This document shows positions 16,063 to 25,882 of a stretch of DNA of 64,000 bases, piece by piece (the first letter of the stretch is position 1; every line of letters begins with the position of its first letter). The translations under genes were made by a program, and so were the position numbers. The stretch spans positions 5,529 to 69,528 of the forward strand of contig NZ_WJFC01000052.1 of assembly GCF_009725235.1 (NCBI RefSeq), in the 5' to 3' direction. The DNA comes from Scytonema sp. UIC 10036. GTDB lineage: Bacteria > Cyanobacteriota > Cyanobacteriia > Cyanobacteriales > Nostocaceae. The notes under the pieces were generated by a model. That model was not told the origin of the DNA. It saw nothing but the letters and a program-made list of their open reading frames with translations, and ran no database searches.

Positions 16063-17236
16063 CCTTTTGACTAAATGGTAACTCCGCATTAATTCCCTCA
16101 ATCTCCTGCTGTTCGAGTTCATTCACTTGATGAATGTGGGGACGCAGAATCTGTGACAAACGATTGTTGTAAAAGCGATGCAGGCTGTAATTGGCAGTAG
16201 CTGGAAAACCCCGACGTTTTTTATGCCGTCCACCCGCACCAGGGTCAAATAATTGAACCCCGTTTGCGATCGCCCATTCTATTGGTGAATAATAGCAAGC
16301 ATCAAAATGCAAACAGTCGATTTCTTGAAAAGAACCCCAATAGCGCCCATACATCCGCTCATCTTTAACCAAGCAAAAAGACATCCCCACGGGCTGACGG
16401 TTATCCTGTTCGTTGTAAGCGGCAAAAAACACAACCCGATGGCGGTAATGGGTATGTAGTTGTTCAAAAAACCGCTTTGTTAAGTACTTACTACCCCACC
16501 AGCCAAATTTATCACAAGTGTCCGCATAGAACTGGTACATGAGGGGAAATAAGGATTTAGGAATTTCATCACCAAACAACGGCTGTAATCTCAAACCTGC
16601 TTTTTCCACTGCTTTACGTTCCCGCTTAATATTGCGACGTTGATTGGCATTGAAAACTGACAAGTACTCATCAAAAGTATTAAACCCAGAATTTTGCCAA
16701 ATGTAGCTGTGGTGAAGCCAGGGGGTAAAACCTTGACTTTCGAGAATGGGATGCCATTGTGGATCTACGTAGAGAAAATGACAGCCTGAAATACGGTGTT
16801 TGGTACAGAAACCGTCGATTTCACGCACCATCATTCCTACAAGCTCGTACTCATCCTCTCCTGGTGCAATCAAAAATCGATAACCTTCGGCAGGTGTAAA
16901 GGGCGACATTCCCAACATTTTTGGATAATATTCTACACCAATACGTTGTGCTAAGTCAGCCCATTGGTGATCGAAAACAAATTCGCCATAACTATGTCCT
17001 TTAATATATAAAGGCGCAGCAGCTATGAGTGTTCTGTCCCGCCACACAGTTAAGTGATTTGGCAACCAGCCAGTATTAGCAGTGGCACTTTGGGAAGTTT
17101 CAAGATTATTCAACCACTCCCACTCTAAAAACGGGGTTTTGAGTGGTAAAGCCAAAGCATCCCATGCTTCTTTGGGTACTTCAGAAATTTTGTTGTTCCA
17201 AGCAACTGAATAACGCGGCTTTAGTTGTTCCAACAT
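16055..17236 (-). CDS. FemAB-like GNAT family acyltransferase (DUF482-type)
   Basis: 393 residues. Family features are an N-terminal TPFLEWEWLNNLE, RTLIAAAPLYIKGHSYGEFVFDHQWAD, a central HFLYVDPQWHPILESQGF, NANQRRNIKRERKAVEKAGL, and a C-terminal PVGMSFCLVKDERMYGRYWGS...LHFDACYYSPIEWAIANGVQLFDPGAGGRHKKRRGF. This is the 'peptidogalycan biosynthesis'/FemAB-like GNAT group of about 390 residues. Substrate and pathway are not known; peptide or lipid amino-acylation is a family-level inference. The ATG at 17236 (MLEQLKPRYS) is chosen, leaving 14 bp after the AcpH-like gene, so the two are probably co-transcribed. Confidence 0.85.
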   Translation of the reverse strand: MLEQLKPRYSVAWNNKISEVPKEAWDALALPLKTPFLEWEWLNNLETSQSATANTGWLPNHLTVWRDRTLIAAAPLYIKGHSYGEFVFDHQWADLAQRIGVEYYPKMLGMSPFTPAEGYRFLIAPGEDEYELVGMMVREIDGFCTKHRISGCHFLYVDPQWHPILESQGFTPWLHHSYIWQNSGFNTFDEYLSVFNANQRRNIKRERKAVEKAGLRLQPLFGDEIPKSLFPLMYQFYADTCDKFGWWGSKYLTKRFFEQLHTHYRHRVVFFAAYNEQDNRQPVGMSFCLVKDERMYGRYWGSFQEIDCLHFDACYYSPIEWAIANGVQLFDPGAGGRHKKRRGFPATANYSLHRFYNNRLSQILRPHIHQVNELEQQEIEGINAELPFSQKDG

Positions 17237-17250
17237 TTTTACAGTAAATA

Positions 17251-17844
17251 CTAAGCAAGATGCCAATTTTGGGTGTGAGCTAGTAATTCTGGGAAAAATT
17301 CCCGAAAATCCTTTTCCAGATCGCGCTCGTGTGTGATTAATTCGCTGACAGCTAGGTTTAAAGTGAAGGGTTTAGATAGCCGCATTGACAGTCTGTGAGA
17401 TATCCTCCTAATGGTGTTCTCCACACCAGCCAAGTTGCGATAAGATCCCAACCAGTCCTCAGCAGCCATCCGGTTTAAAATCGCTCTTACCGATGGGGGT
17501 AATTGCCCTGGGTAAGCTTGAAATGACTCATATATCTGGGTTGTAAACTCATCAAGCGGTATATTTGAGTACACAGACCAATTTTTTGCTAGAAAGTAAT
17601 CGTAAAAGACATCTACAAGTATTCCAGCAAATCGTTTGTATTCTTGACTAATTCTGCCTTTGCTGCATCGAACAATGAAGTGGCAGTCTGTAAAACTATC
17701 AATAAATTTGTGGCATTCTATACCTCGTTGGATACCAAAATTCAAATTCTGGCGAGCTGAACCTTTGACTAAATCGGCAAGGAGGTTTCCCAAGCGACTT
17801 TCAACGTTCTTTTCCGACAAAAACAAGTGGGCTAGCCAGTTCAT
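17251..17844 (-). CDS. acpH: Acyl-carrier-protein phosphodiesterase-like (AcpH/DUF479)
   Basis: 197 residues beginning MNWLAHLFLSEKN, the usual AcpH opening, followed by RLGNLLADLVKG, IQRGIECHKFIDSFTDCHFIV (HKxID core), RFAGILVDVFYDYFLAKNW (DxxYDYFLA) and RRISHRLSMR. AcpH removes the 4'-phosphopantetheine arm from acyl carrier protein, using a metal held by these His/Asp residues. The ATG at 17844 was chosen by family similarity; the open frame extends upstream to 17961 with unrelated sequence. It sits between the RibD-reductase-like gene and the FemAB-like gene on the same strand. Confidence 0.88.
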   Translation of the reverse strand: MNWLAHLFLSEKNVESRLGNLLADLVKGSARQNLNFGIQRGIECHKFIDSFTDCHFIVRCSKGRISQEYKRFAGILVDVFYDYFLAKNWSVYSNIPLDEFTTQIYESFQAYPGQLPPSVRAILNRMAAEDWLGSYRNLAGVENTIRRISHRLSMRLSKPFTLNLAVSELITHERDLEKDFREFFPELLAHTQNWHLA

Positions 17845-17960
17845 AAAAAAACTTGTGAGGTTTGAAAGTTCTAACGCTGTCTTTCTATAGAGGAAAAACG
17901 ACGCTGAAATTTTGCTAAAGGTCAAAATACCTAAATTGAGAATTGTATTAAATTTTAACA

Positions 17961-18650
17961 CTATTCTTTTGACCTCTTAAGAAAATAGTGCAGAAAGACT
18001 TCTTGTTCGATGGTGCGAACTTCTAACAATTGCAAGCTCGGCGCTAAATCGGATAAAAATCCATTTCCTTCTACTGGTGTAGGTGCGGCTGCACCACCTA
18101 TAATCAACGGACAAATAGTGAGCCAAAATTCATCAATTAAATTTATTGCCAGCATTGAGGAGACTAACTCACCACCACCCAAAACAGCCAAACGTTTTAT
18201 GCCTAAATTTTTCAGATGTTTTAAACCAGCCTCTATGTCAATTTCTCCTGTTGGTTTTTCAAAAACTAGTATTTGCTCAAAATCTAAACGTTCTTTCCAA
18301 AAAAGCGCTCCTGGCGATGCAGTTAGTAACCAACGGCTAATTTTTTGCTGAAAAAAGCGCATTTCCGGATTTAGGTGAGCAGAACGTGTAATTACTATTT
18401 GTATCGGCTGAGGAGGCTTTCCCGCACGAGCTCGTTGTTGCAGCAGTTGTGGGTGTGATACGGTGAGTGTTGTACCGTAGGCGCGGAGAGTACCAGCACC
18501 GAATATGACAGCATCAGCCAAAGCAATTTGTTCTTCGAGATGGGCTTTATCAGTTTTTGAACCAAAGCGAGCAGGCGATCGCGTGACATCTGATATCTTG
18601 CCATCAGCACTCATTGCTAAGATTACTATGGTATGTGGACGGTCTTGCAC
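17961..18650 (-). CDS. RibD C-terminal / dihydrofolate-reductase-fold protein
   Basis: 229 residues: TIVILAMSADGKISD (N-terminal strand with the SxDGK motif), LADAVIFGAGTLRAYGTTL, PIQIVITRSAHLNP, IKRLAVLGGGELVSSMLAINLIDEFWLTICPLIIGG. This is the reductase half of RibD, which reduces the ribosylamino-pyrimidine in riboflavin synthesis with NADPH. The deaminase half is absent, so it may be a stand-alone reductase of different substrate, as is common. It is the first of a likely three-gene minus-strand run (this, acpH-like, femAB-like), although 116 bp separate it from acpH. Confidence 0.85.
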   Translation of the reverse strand: MQDRPHTIVILAMSADGKISDVTRSPARFGSKTDKAHLEEQIALADAVIFGAGTLRAYGTTLTVSHPQLLQQRARAGKPPQPIQIVITRSAHLNPEMRFFQQKISRWLLTASPGALFWKERLDFEQILVFEKPTGEIDIEAGLKHLKNLGIKRLAVLGGGELVSSMLAINLIDEFWLTICPLIIGGAAAPTPVEGNGFLSDLAPSLQLLEVRTIEQEVFLHYFLKRSKE

Positions 18651-18936
18651 AGTTCAATTAGATTGATAGTTTGTATGTTTTCAAAGAAACCTGTTACCTT
18701 TAACAATACAATGCTGGAAACTTTCCCGAATGAAATTTCATCATGATGATTTGCACGTAAATGACAGTTGCATGGGCAAGCGTTTTTATGAGGGTTTGTA
18801 TACTTGACTTCTTTTTCCTATTGAACTCTTTTATATTTTAAATAGGATTGTAGAATAGGGAATTTTGTAACTCAAGAACAATAGCAACTTCTTTGAGTTG
18901 CTGCTGTGATTGGCACATAATTAAGAGAGACTGCCG

Positions 18937-20967
18937 ATGGCTAAACCCCGTCAATCATCCTTTCGGAGAATTTTAGTGTCAAAAATTTTGCTACTGTCAG
19001 TTCCAGTTTTATTGATAGGGGAGATTGTAGCTTATAAAAAGGCACGCTCTAGTCTGCTGGAAACAGCACGGCAAAATTTAACGGAAAGTGCCATTATTAA
19101 GGGCGAGAAGCTTGTAGAAGCGAGTGCTGCTTTAAAAATCAATTTAATCAATGCAAGTCAAACAACGACTGTGCGATCGGGTTTACCTATAGAAGTGCAG
19201 CGATTTCTAACCAAGATTGCGAAACAACTACCAAAACAAATTGATTGCATTCAACTAATCGATCCCCAAAGTAATGACATCTTAGCTAGTACTTGTGGCA
19301 TCAAATCATTTGGAGAGGTAAAATTTCCTTTTTCCAGTGAAGGCTTTAATGTGGAGACAGTATTACCAGCACAAGTCGGAACAACCGGTCAAAAAGATAT
19401 ACGAAATAACCTGCAACTTATGCTATCAGCGCCCGTGTACGATAGTGAAGACAATATGCGTTATGTATTGAGATTTAAATCAGTCCTAATGCAGCAAAGA
19501 ATAAGCAATAAGTTGGGCTTATTAACCGGGTCTACAGTTATTATTTCTGATGATGGAACAATTCTGGCACATCCAATAGCATCGCGAGTAGGAACAAATA
19601 TAAAACAACACGCTGACGCTTCAAGATTACAAAGCATTGTTAAAAACGCTTTGGCAGGAAGGCAAGATTTTCTACATTTATTTTTTGAACATGAAGGTGA
19701 AGAATTACTGGCAGGATATACAGCTATTCCAAGCCCTCTTACAGAAGGACAAAACAGAAAATGGGTCATAATATCAGTCACTAGTTTAGATGATGCTCTT
19801 TACGGGCTTCAAGAAATAAAAATTATTCTTGCCGTTTTAACATTTGGTTTGATTGGAGCAAGTGTATTAGCTTCACTGTATGTAGCTCGTTATTTAGCCC
19901 GTCCTGTAGAAAAATTAAGAGACTATGCTTTAAATCTCCACCTCAACGAATCTACACAACCAGTTCCTCACAATTTCCAAATACGTGAATTTAACCAACT
20001 AGCTCAAGCGCTGCATCAAATGTTGAACCGCCTTAAAGTTTGGGCAGAAGAGTTGGAATTAGCATGGAAAGAAGCGAAAGATGCCAATCAAGTGAAAACT
20101 CAATTCTTAGCAGCAACATCTCATGAATTAAGAAATCCGCTTAACATCATTATTAATTGTGTTCGCATAGTAAGAGAAGGGATGTGTGATGACAGAGAAG
20201 AAGAACTAGAATTTCTCAAGCGTGCTGATGATACAGCAATTCACTTGTTAGGAATTATTAACGATATTCTGGATATTTCCAAAATAGAGGCTGGCAAGCT
20301 ATCAGTCGTTCTAAAACCTGTGGATTTAACACAGATTTTAAAGGACGTTATCAACATACAATCTGTCAACGTGCAAAAAAAAGGTTTGCAATTAAATATC
20401 CCGCAGCTAGAAGAAGTCATACCAGTCAATGCTGATTCACCAAAGCTAAAACAAGTGCTTATTAATGTTCTTGGCAATGCTACCAAGTTTACTGAGGAAG
20501 GAAGCATTACAATTTCTACAGATATTCAGCATCGTGATGATAAAGCTGAGGTCATTATAAAAGTTAAAGACACAGGTATAGGGATCGATCCAACACAACA
20601 ATCAAAACTCTTTCGTCCCTTTGTCATGGTTGATGATGCCAATGCTCGTAAATTTGGCGGTACGGGATTGGGTTTGGCAATATCACGAAACTTAATGGAA
20701 CTTATGGGCGGTACTATTACCCTCGAAAGTCAGGGTAGTAATTTGGGGACAACAGTTACAATCACTTTGCCTTTAATTGATATTTCTTTGTTAAGTGAAT
20801 CTGAAGATCGAGCAGGCTCAAAAAATATGACTATTTCCTCTCCAAGTAGACAAGTAACTGCAACGACACAAGTAGGAGATACAAACCATAAAGGCAACTT
20901 CTTACCCTCTAATTTAAATAAAGAAATTAAAATTTCTAAATTTAAAATGCAAGATATGAAATTGTAA
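18937..20967 (+). CDS. Membrane-bound sensor histidine kinase (Cache-HAMP-HisKA-HATPase)
   Basis: 676 residues. A membrane span at about 12-31 is followed by a large extracytoplasmic sensor (about 32-290) with a double-Cache look, including VIISDDGTILAHP. A second span lies at about 294-316, then a HAMP linker, and HisKA with FLAATSHELRNPLN (His near residue 396). The ATPase domain has VLINVLGNATKF (N box), DTGIGIDP (G1) and GGTGLGLA (G2, about 574-581). A 50-residue Ser/Lys-rich tail follows. No receiver domain and no neighbouring response regulator, so it is an orphan kinase. It starts at an ATG with GAGAGA upstream. The ligand is unknown. Confidence 0.93.
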   Translation: MAKPRQSSFRRILVSKILLLSVPVLLIGEIVAYKKARSSLLETARQNLTESAIIKGEKLVEASAALKINLINASQTTTVRSGLPIEVQRFLTKIAKQLPKQIDCIQLIDPQSNDILASTCGIKSFGEVKFPFSSEGFNVETVLPAQVGTTGQKDIRNNLQLMLSAPVYDSEDNMRYVLRFKSVLMQQRISNKLGLLTGSTVIISDDGTILAHPIASRVGTNIKQHADASRLQSIVKNALAGRQDFLHLFFEHEGEELLAGYTAIPSPLTEGQNRKWVIISVTSLDDALYGLQEIKIILAVLTFGLIGASVLASLYVARYLARPVEKLRDYALNLHLNESTQPVPHNFQIREFNQLAQALHQMLNRLKVWAEELELAWKEAKDANQVKTQFLAATSHELRNPLNIIINCVRIVREGMCDDREEELEFLKRADDTAIHLLGIINDILDISKIEAGKLSVVLKPVDLTQILKDVINIQSVNVQKKGLQLNIPQLEEVIPVNADSPKLKQVLINVLGNATKFTEEGSITISTDIQHRDDKAEVIIKVKDTGIGIDPTQQSKLFRPFVMVDDANARKFGGTGLGLAISRNLMELMGGTITLESQGSNLGTTVTITLPLIDISLLSESEDRAGSKNMTISSPSRQVTATTQVGDTNHKGNFLPSNLNKEIKISKFKMQDMKL

Positions 20968-21110
20968 TTGGTTAGTGGATAGTGGATAGTGGTTGGTAGG
21001 GGCGCAAGGCTTTGCGCCCGTACAGTAGGTAGGGCTAAAGCTTACCCAACCCTACTAACTAACTACTAACCACTAACCACTATCCACTATCCACTAACTA
21101 CTAACCACCA
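20966..21110. repeat. STRR tracts around a GC-rich hairpin
   Basis: GGATAGT-type heptamers (20970-20995), then a hairpin built on GGGCGCAAGG/TTGCGCCC (20999-21018), then CCACTAA/CCACTAT heptamers to 21110. The last units encode the C-terminal VVSS and TAG stop of the oxidoreductase on the minus strand. A similar hairpin unit (GGGGAGCAAGGCATTGCACC) occurs at about 22139-22158. Confidence 0.85.
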
Positions 21111-22101
21111 ATACAGATTTGCCATCTTGGTTGAGAGATTCTGTCAAAGCAGAAAGAATCTGTACTAATTCTGTACCAACCCAACCCGATGAAGTTTCTG
21201 AGGGAAGATTATTAAGAATACAATTAATAAAGCTATTGCATACGTCCTTTAAAGGTTCTGCTTTTTCGATTTCCAAGACTTCTTGTCTTTGATTTGTAGG
21301 AATAAATTTGTTTTCTCGTTGTTCAAATTCTCCGTATAGCAAGGTTAACGGTGATGCAGGTGACATTTCATCAAAAATGAGACTACCACGACTGCCCACA
21401 ATACCCAGCCGTCTTTGTTTGTCAGGGTTTAGCCAGCATAAATGAATATAAACTTGAAAGTTGTTTGGGTATGTCAGCGTCACCCACACTAAATCTGATA
21501 GCCCTGGTTGTAACCAAACTTTACCCCTAGCCTCAACTTTTATGGGTATTTGATTCAGCCATGTATTAAATATCGCAATATCGTGAATGGCTAAGTCCCA
21601 CAATGCATCAACATCTTGACGGACTGGTCCTAAATGGGTGCGAGCAGCATATCCGTAACGTAAATCACCCAATTGTCCTGCTTGAACTACTGCTTTTCCT
21701 CTTTTAACGGCTGGATGGAATAAGTAGGTGTGGTCAACCATCAACTGTCGTTTCTGTTGCTCTGCAAGTTGGCAAAGTTCTCGACATTCACTAGGGTTAA
21801 GAGTCAGAGGTTTTTCTGCCAAAACGTGGTAACCCCAACACAAAGCATCAGAAATTAGGGAGTAATGAGTACTTGCAGGTGTAGCGATCGCAACTGCTTC
21901 TAAACCGTCAACTTGTTGTATTGCTTGCCACTCAGTAGTAAGTAGTACTGTGTCATCTAAATGATATTGCTGTTTTACCTCTGTCAACCTTTCAGGGCTT
22001 GGATCTACGACTGCTGTGACTTTAGCTTGCGGATGTTCGAGAAAATTCCGCAACAAATGTACTCCCCAACGTCCAACACCGATTACAGCAATTTTAATCA
22101 T
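21094..22101 (-). CDS. Gfo/Idh/MocA family oxidoreductase
   Basis: 335 residues. The N-terminal Rossmann fold has VIGVGRWGVHLLRNF (NAD(P) binding), then TAVVDPSPERL, VAIATPASTHYSLI and the family hallmark HVLAEKPLTLN (EKP). The C-terminal alpha/beta domain carries LWDLAIHDIAIFN, the usual catalytic His region (D..IHD). Such enzymes oxidise or reduce sugars and inositols; an N-acetyl-sugar or UDP-sugar role is possible but not shown. It stands alone between repeat tracts. The start is an ATG. Confidence 0.9.
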   Translation of the reverse strand: MIKIAVIGVGRWGVHLLRNFLEHPQAKVTAVVDPSPERLTEVKQQYHLDDTVLLTTEWQAIQQVDGLEAVAIATPASTHYSLISDALCWGYHVLAEKPLTLNPSECRELCQLAEQQKRQLMVDHTYLFHPAVKRGKAVVQAGQLGDLRYGYAARTHLGPVRQDVDALWDLAIHDIAIFNTWLNQIPIKVEARGKVWLQPGLSDLVWVTLTYPNNFQVYIHLCWLNPDKQRRLGIVGSRGSLIFDEMSPASPLTLLYGEFEQRENKFIPTNQRQEVLEIEKAEPLKDVCNSFINCILNNLPSETSSGWVGTELVQILSALTESLNQDGKSVLVVSS

Positions 22102-22313
22102 TTGTTAATAGATAGTAGTTAGTGGTTAATGGTTAGTAGGGGAGCAAGGCATTGCACCCGTACAATGGTTAGTCATTATGAGTTATTTAATCAATGCTCA
22201 GCTCTTAAGAGTCAACTGTCAATGTTTTACAATACTCAATCTCGTCTTCACCACCAACCACTAACCACTAACCACCAACCACTAACCACTAACTACTAAC
22301 CACTAACCAATCA
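22102..22313. repeat. STRR-rich gap between the oxidoreductase and rnc
   Basis: TTAGTGG-type units (22108-22138), a GC-rich hairpin unit, and CCACTAA/CCAACCA heptamers from about 22248 to 22310, ending one base short of the rnc stop region. No gene is present. Confidence 0.8.
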
Positions 22314-23030
22314 AGATTGTTCTTGATTGTTAAGTGCGAGAAAAGCAACTTTTGCGGCTGCTTGTTCTGCTGCTTTGATTGAACGCCCTTTCCCTTCTCC
22401 AAGCTTTTGTCCGTGCAGCCATACTTCTGCAAGAAAACGTTCTTGAATGTGTTGTGGTTGAGTTTTCTCTACAACTCGATATTCTGGTAGTACTTTATGC
22501 TGGGCTTGCGTCCATTCTTGTAGAGCCGCTTTATAATTTAGTCTGGCGGGGTCGAGACGAATTTCTGTAGTGAGTTGTTTAAAATGAGGGTCTAGCCAGG
22601 GACGGATCAATTCAAGACTTTGAGTACTTAAATACAATGCTCCCAAAACTGCTTCAAAAGCATCTGCCAGTCGAGATTCTTGACCAATTTTGTCAGCTGT
22701 AGCACTTCCAGCGACTAGTAAGTATAACTCCAAACCATACTCTCTTGCTAGTTGGGCAAGAATGCGATCGCTCACCAATACCGAACGGATTGCTGCAAAA
22801 TCCCCAACCGAACAATCTGGGTAACTTTCCCACAAGACAACTGCTGCCACCAAACGGACGACAGCATCGCCTACAAACTCAAGCTGTTCGTAGTTAGCTG
22901 ACTCAGAGACTGTAGGATGAGTCAATGCTAAATCCAGCAATTGCCACTTTATAGGAGCTGCTATTGGCAGACCTAATTTTTTTACTAAACTTTCTAGCTG
23001 CCTTTGACGGCGTGGATAAGCAAGACTCAT
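22311..23030 (-). CDS. rnc: Ribonuclease III
   Basis: 239 residues, normal length. The endonuclease domain carries the signature YEQLEFVGDAVVRL (the usual ERLEFLGD box), with DAFEAVLGALYLS for the second metal site. The C-terminal double-stranded-RNA-binding domain starts NYKAALQEWTQAQ and ends GKGRSIKAAEQAAAKVAF. RNase III cleaves structured precursors such as rRNA, and in some bacteria crRNA:tracrRNA duplexes. The ATG is preceded by a TTGGTCA repeat tract, so its promoter must lie within or beyond that tract, near rnpB, which is on the same strand upstream. Confidence 0.95.
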   Translation of the reverse strand: MSLAYPRRQRQLESLVKKLGLPIAAPIKWQLLDLALTHPTVSESANYEQLEFVGDAVVRLVAAVVLWESYPDCSVGDFAAIRSVLVSDRILAQLAREYGLELYLLVAGSATADKIGQESRLADAFEAVLGALYLSTQSLELIRPWLDPHFKQLTTEIRLDPARLNYKAALQEWTQAQHKVLPEYRVVEKTQPQHIQERFLAEVWLHGQKLGEGKGRSIKAAEQAAAKVAFLALNNQEQS

Positions 23031-23085
23031 TGGTCATTGGTCATTGGTCATTGGTCATTGGTCATTGGTCATTGGTCATTGGTCA
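23030..23085. repeat. TTGGTCA STRR
   Basis: Seven near-perfect tandem TTGGTCA/ATTGGTC heptamers between the start of rnc and the 3' end of rnpB. Confidence 0.9.
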
Positions 23086-23126
23086 TGTACAAATGACAAG
23101 CTCACAAATAACAAATGACAAAAATA

Positions 23127-23586
<460 letters not shown>

Positions 23587-23699
23587 TATAACCAGTGTAA
23601 TCTTGGATGACTGAGAAAGTATGAATGTTCGACAACATTAAGGATGAAATTCTTAATTTTTTTGCTTTGCTAGAAGTTTTTTCCAGGTTGTTGCATTTT

Positions 23700-24422
23700 T
23701 TACCTTTTTTTATTCCAAGGGAGAGCATAAGTCCAAGGAAGCTTTCTGACTGTAAAGGGACAGTTGACAATACACACGGGAGGAAAATCCCTACCTGGGG
23801 CAAGACCGACATATTTACTTGCCAGTCTTAGCACCAAATTCAGCGAAAAGTCAAAGTTGCGTTTTCTGTCCATGAACTTGCTGAATTCTTTTTTTTGCGC
23901 CCTAACAGGGCTTGATTTCCATTTCAGGACATTGGCTATTGATGCTTCGTCTCGTGCTTTATAGATTCTCTTTTCCATATCGAGTTCGAAGACACTTTCG
24001 GATGAAATTTTCTCCTTTAAAGTTGTTTTCGGAACAATTGCACTCGGCACTTGGGGTACGGCTAAGTCACGGATTATAGCTGGTTTGTCCACTGGAGTTT
24101 CCCGCATTACGCGCCGTGAAACTCCATCAAATTCCATAAATGTACAATTGTCCCAGTCTACGTATATTATGATATCCTCAGATTTGTTTTCAATATTAAT
24201 AGATAAGTCTTTTGGATCTTTTATTGAGTACATTGGTTTCAGCGAGAAAGATACTCCAATTGTGCCTTGAAGTTCTTGTTCTTTCAGTTGTTCATCTACC
24301 TTTGCTTTGTTGAATTCCAGCTTTATTTGGTCATCAATAGAGTCAACCATTTGGTTGAAAGTGTAAGTGATGCCAATGACATAAAGTGTTAAAACCAGTA
24401 AATTTGAATCACCATCTCTCAT
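23700..24422 (-). CDS. Hypothetical protein with an N-terminal membrane segment
   Basis: 240 residues. A short hydrophobic stretch near the start (NLLVLTLYVIGITYTF) is followed by a charged helical part (KLEFNKAKVDEQLKEQEL), then a beta-rich region (IGVSFSLKPMYSIKDPKDLSINIENKSEDIIIYVDWDNCTFMEFDG) and a basic C-terminus. The middle part has the look of an immunoglobulin-like or lipoprotein-type beta fold, but I recognise no family. AGGAGG stands 14 bases before the ATG. It lies 42 bp after the corA stop, on the same strand, so the two may be co-transcribed. Confidence 0.6.
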   Translation of the reverse strand: MRDGDSNLLVLTLYVIGITYTFNQMVDSIDDQIKLEFNKAKVDEQLKEQELQGTIGVSFSLKPMYSIKDPKDLSINIENKSEDIIIYVDWDNCTFMEFDGVSRRVMRETPVDKPAIIRDLAVPQVPSAIVPKTTLKEKISSESVFELDMEKRIYKARDEASIANVLKWKSSPVRAQKKEFSKFMDRKRNFDFSLNLVLRLASKYVGLAPGRDFPPVCIVNCPFTVRKLPWTYALPWNKKR

Positions 24423-24464
24423 ATTTTCTATATAGCCTCCTGTACTACTGAAAGAATATTAAAC

Positions 24465-25706
24465 TCACTTGTTGGAATCACTATTAACTTTTGAGAAGTT
24501 TTGGAACCAGCCTTTCCGCCAAAAAATGACAACCATAGTAATTGCGATCGCTCCCATAACACCCAAACAAAGAAAGTAGCCCCAGTACCAATTGAGTTCG
24601 GGCATATTGTACGGGGATTTTTCTGTATTAAAGTTCATACCATAAATTCCGACAATAAAGGTGAGTGGAATAAAAATTGATGACATAACGGTCAAAAACT
24701 TCATCACCTCATTCATCCTGTTACTCACCGCCGAAAGATAAACATCCATTAACCCAGATGTCAGTTCCCGATAAGTCTCGATCGTATCGATGACTTGTAT
24801 TGTGTGGTCATAACAGTCTCGCAGGTAGATTCGCACCTCATCCCGAATTAATTCATTGCCATCCCGAATCAGTGAATTGATGGCATCCCGTTGAGGCCAT
24901 ATATAACGGCGTAATTGCAATAATTCTCTTCTGACTTCATAAATTTTTTGTAGTGTTTGTTGGGTGGGGTTCTCAATGACTTCGTTTTCTAACTCTTCAA
25001 TGCGATCGCCAAACCGTTCTAAAACTGGAAAAAAACCGTCTACAATTGCATCTAACAGAGTATAAGCCAGATAATCAGCCCTACGCTTCCGAATAATACC
25101 TTTATTATTGCAAATTCTTGCTCTCACACCCTCCAAACAATCATATTCTGGTTCTTCTTGTACCGAAAGCAAGTAATTTTCCCCCAATACCAGACTCACT
25201 TGCTCGCTGTGAAAGCCTTGGTCTGTGCCTTTTGGTACGACCATTCGGCAAATAATAACCAATTGAGCTTCATATTCCTCTATTTTTGGGCGTTCTGCCA
25301 CATTGACTATATCTTCTAACACCAGAGGATGCAAACCAAACACCTTACCCAAGCGTCGCAAAACGTCTTCATCTCCAAGACCTTGTACCTCCACCCAGGA
25401 AATAGATCGTGTATCTAAGTAGACAGCGCACTCTTCTGGAGTTGCTATTTCCTTACGAATAATATTGACAGCGTTATAGTCAATTAACGATATCTTTGGC
25501 GGTGGAGAACCTGGAGGAATATAAAGAAATCCAGGTATAGTGCCCGGTTGGTGATAATATCTCTCTATAGGAGATTGACTAACCTCTTGAAAAGAGGCAC
25601 GGTTCTTTTTTGCCGTTGTACGCCGTTGGCGAACTTTTCCTGCCATTTTAGGAGATTGACGAACTTTTTTTGCCATTTTAGAAGATCGACGCACTTTCTT
25701 CGGCAT
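24465..25706 (-). CDS. corA: CorA magnesium/cobalt transporter
   Basis: 413 residues. A soluble N-terminal funnel domain (VNIIRKE...VEVQGLGDEDVLRRLGKVFGLHPLVLEDI) and long helices lead to two C-terminal membrane spans. The first ends in the diagnostic YGMNF (GMN filter), after SSIFIPLTFIVGI. Mg2+ or Co2+ uptake is the family role. Before the domain there is an unusual basic extension with repeated SPKMAxKVRQ units (residues 1-35). The frame is open to a TTG at 25760; I prefer the ATG at 25706. The gene is followed by an unknown gene and preceded by a GH13 enzyme on the same strand. Confidence 0.93.
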   Translation of the reverse strand: MPKKVRRSSKMAKKVRQSPKMAGKVRQRRTTAKKNRASFQEVSQSPIERYYHQPGTIPGFLYIPPGSPPPKISLIDYNAVNIIRKEIATPEECAVYLDTRSISWVEVQGLGDEDVLRRLGKVFGLHPLVLEDIVNVAERPKIEEYEAQLVIICRMVVPKGTDQGFHSEQVSLVLGENYLLSVQEEPEYDCLEGVRARICNNKGIIRKRRADYLAYTLLDAIVDGFFPVLERFGDRIEELENEVIENPTQQTLQKIYEVRRELLQLRRYIWPQRDAINSLIRDGNELIRDEVRIYLRDCYDHTIQVIDTIETYRELTSGLMDVYLSAVSNRMNEVMKFLTVMSSIFIPLTFIVGIYGMNFNTEKSPYNMPELNWYWGYFLCLGVMGAIAITMVVIFWRKGWFQNFSKVNSDSNK

Positions 25707-25882
25707 GAATATTTTTGACTCGTCACTAGTATGAAAAAACAGGTTGCTGCGATCGGACAACCTGCTTTAGGAATATTTATATAAATTAACGAATATTTAT
25801 AATTGGCGTTTCATTGACTGTAGAATTTGCAATTTCTATCATTTGTGATGGGCAAAGGAAAATTTAACAATTTAATTTTCTG

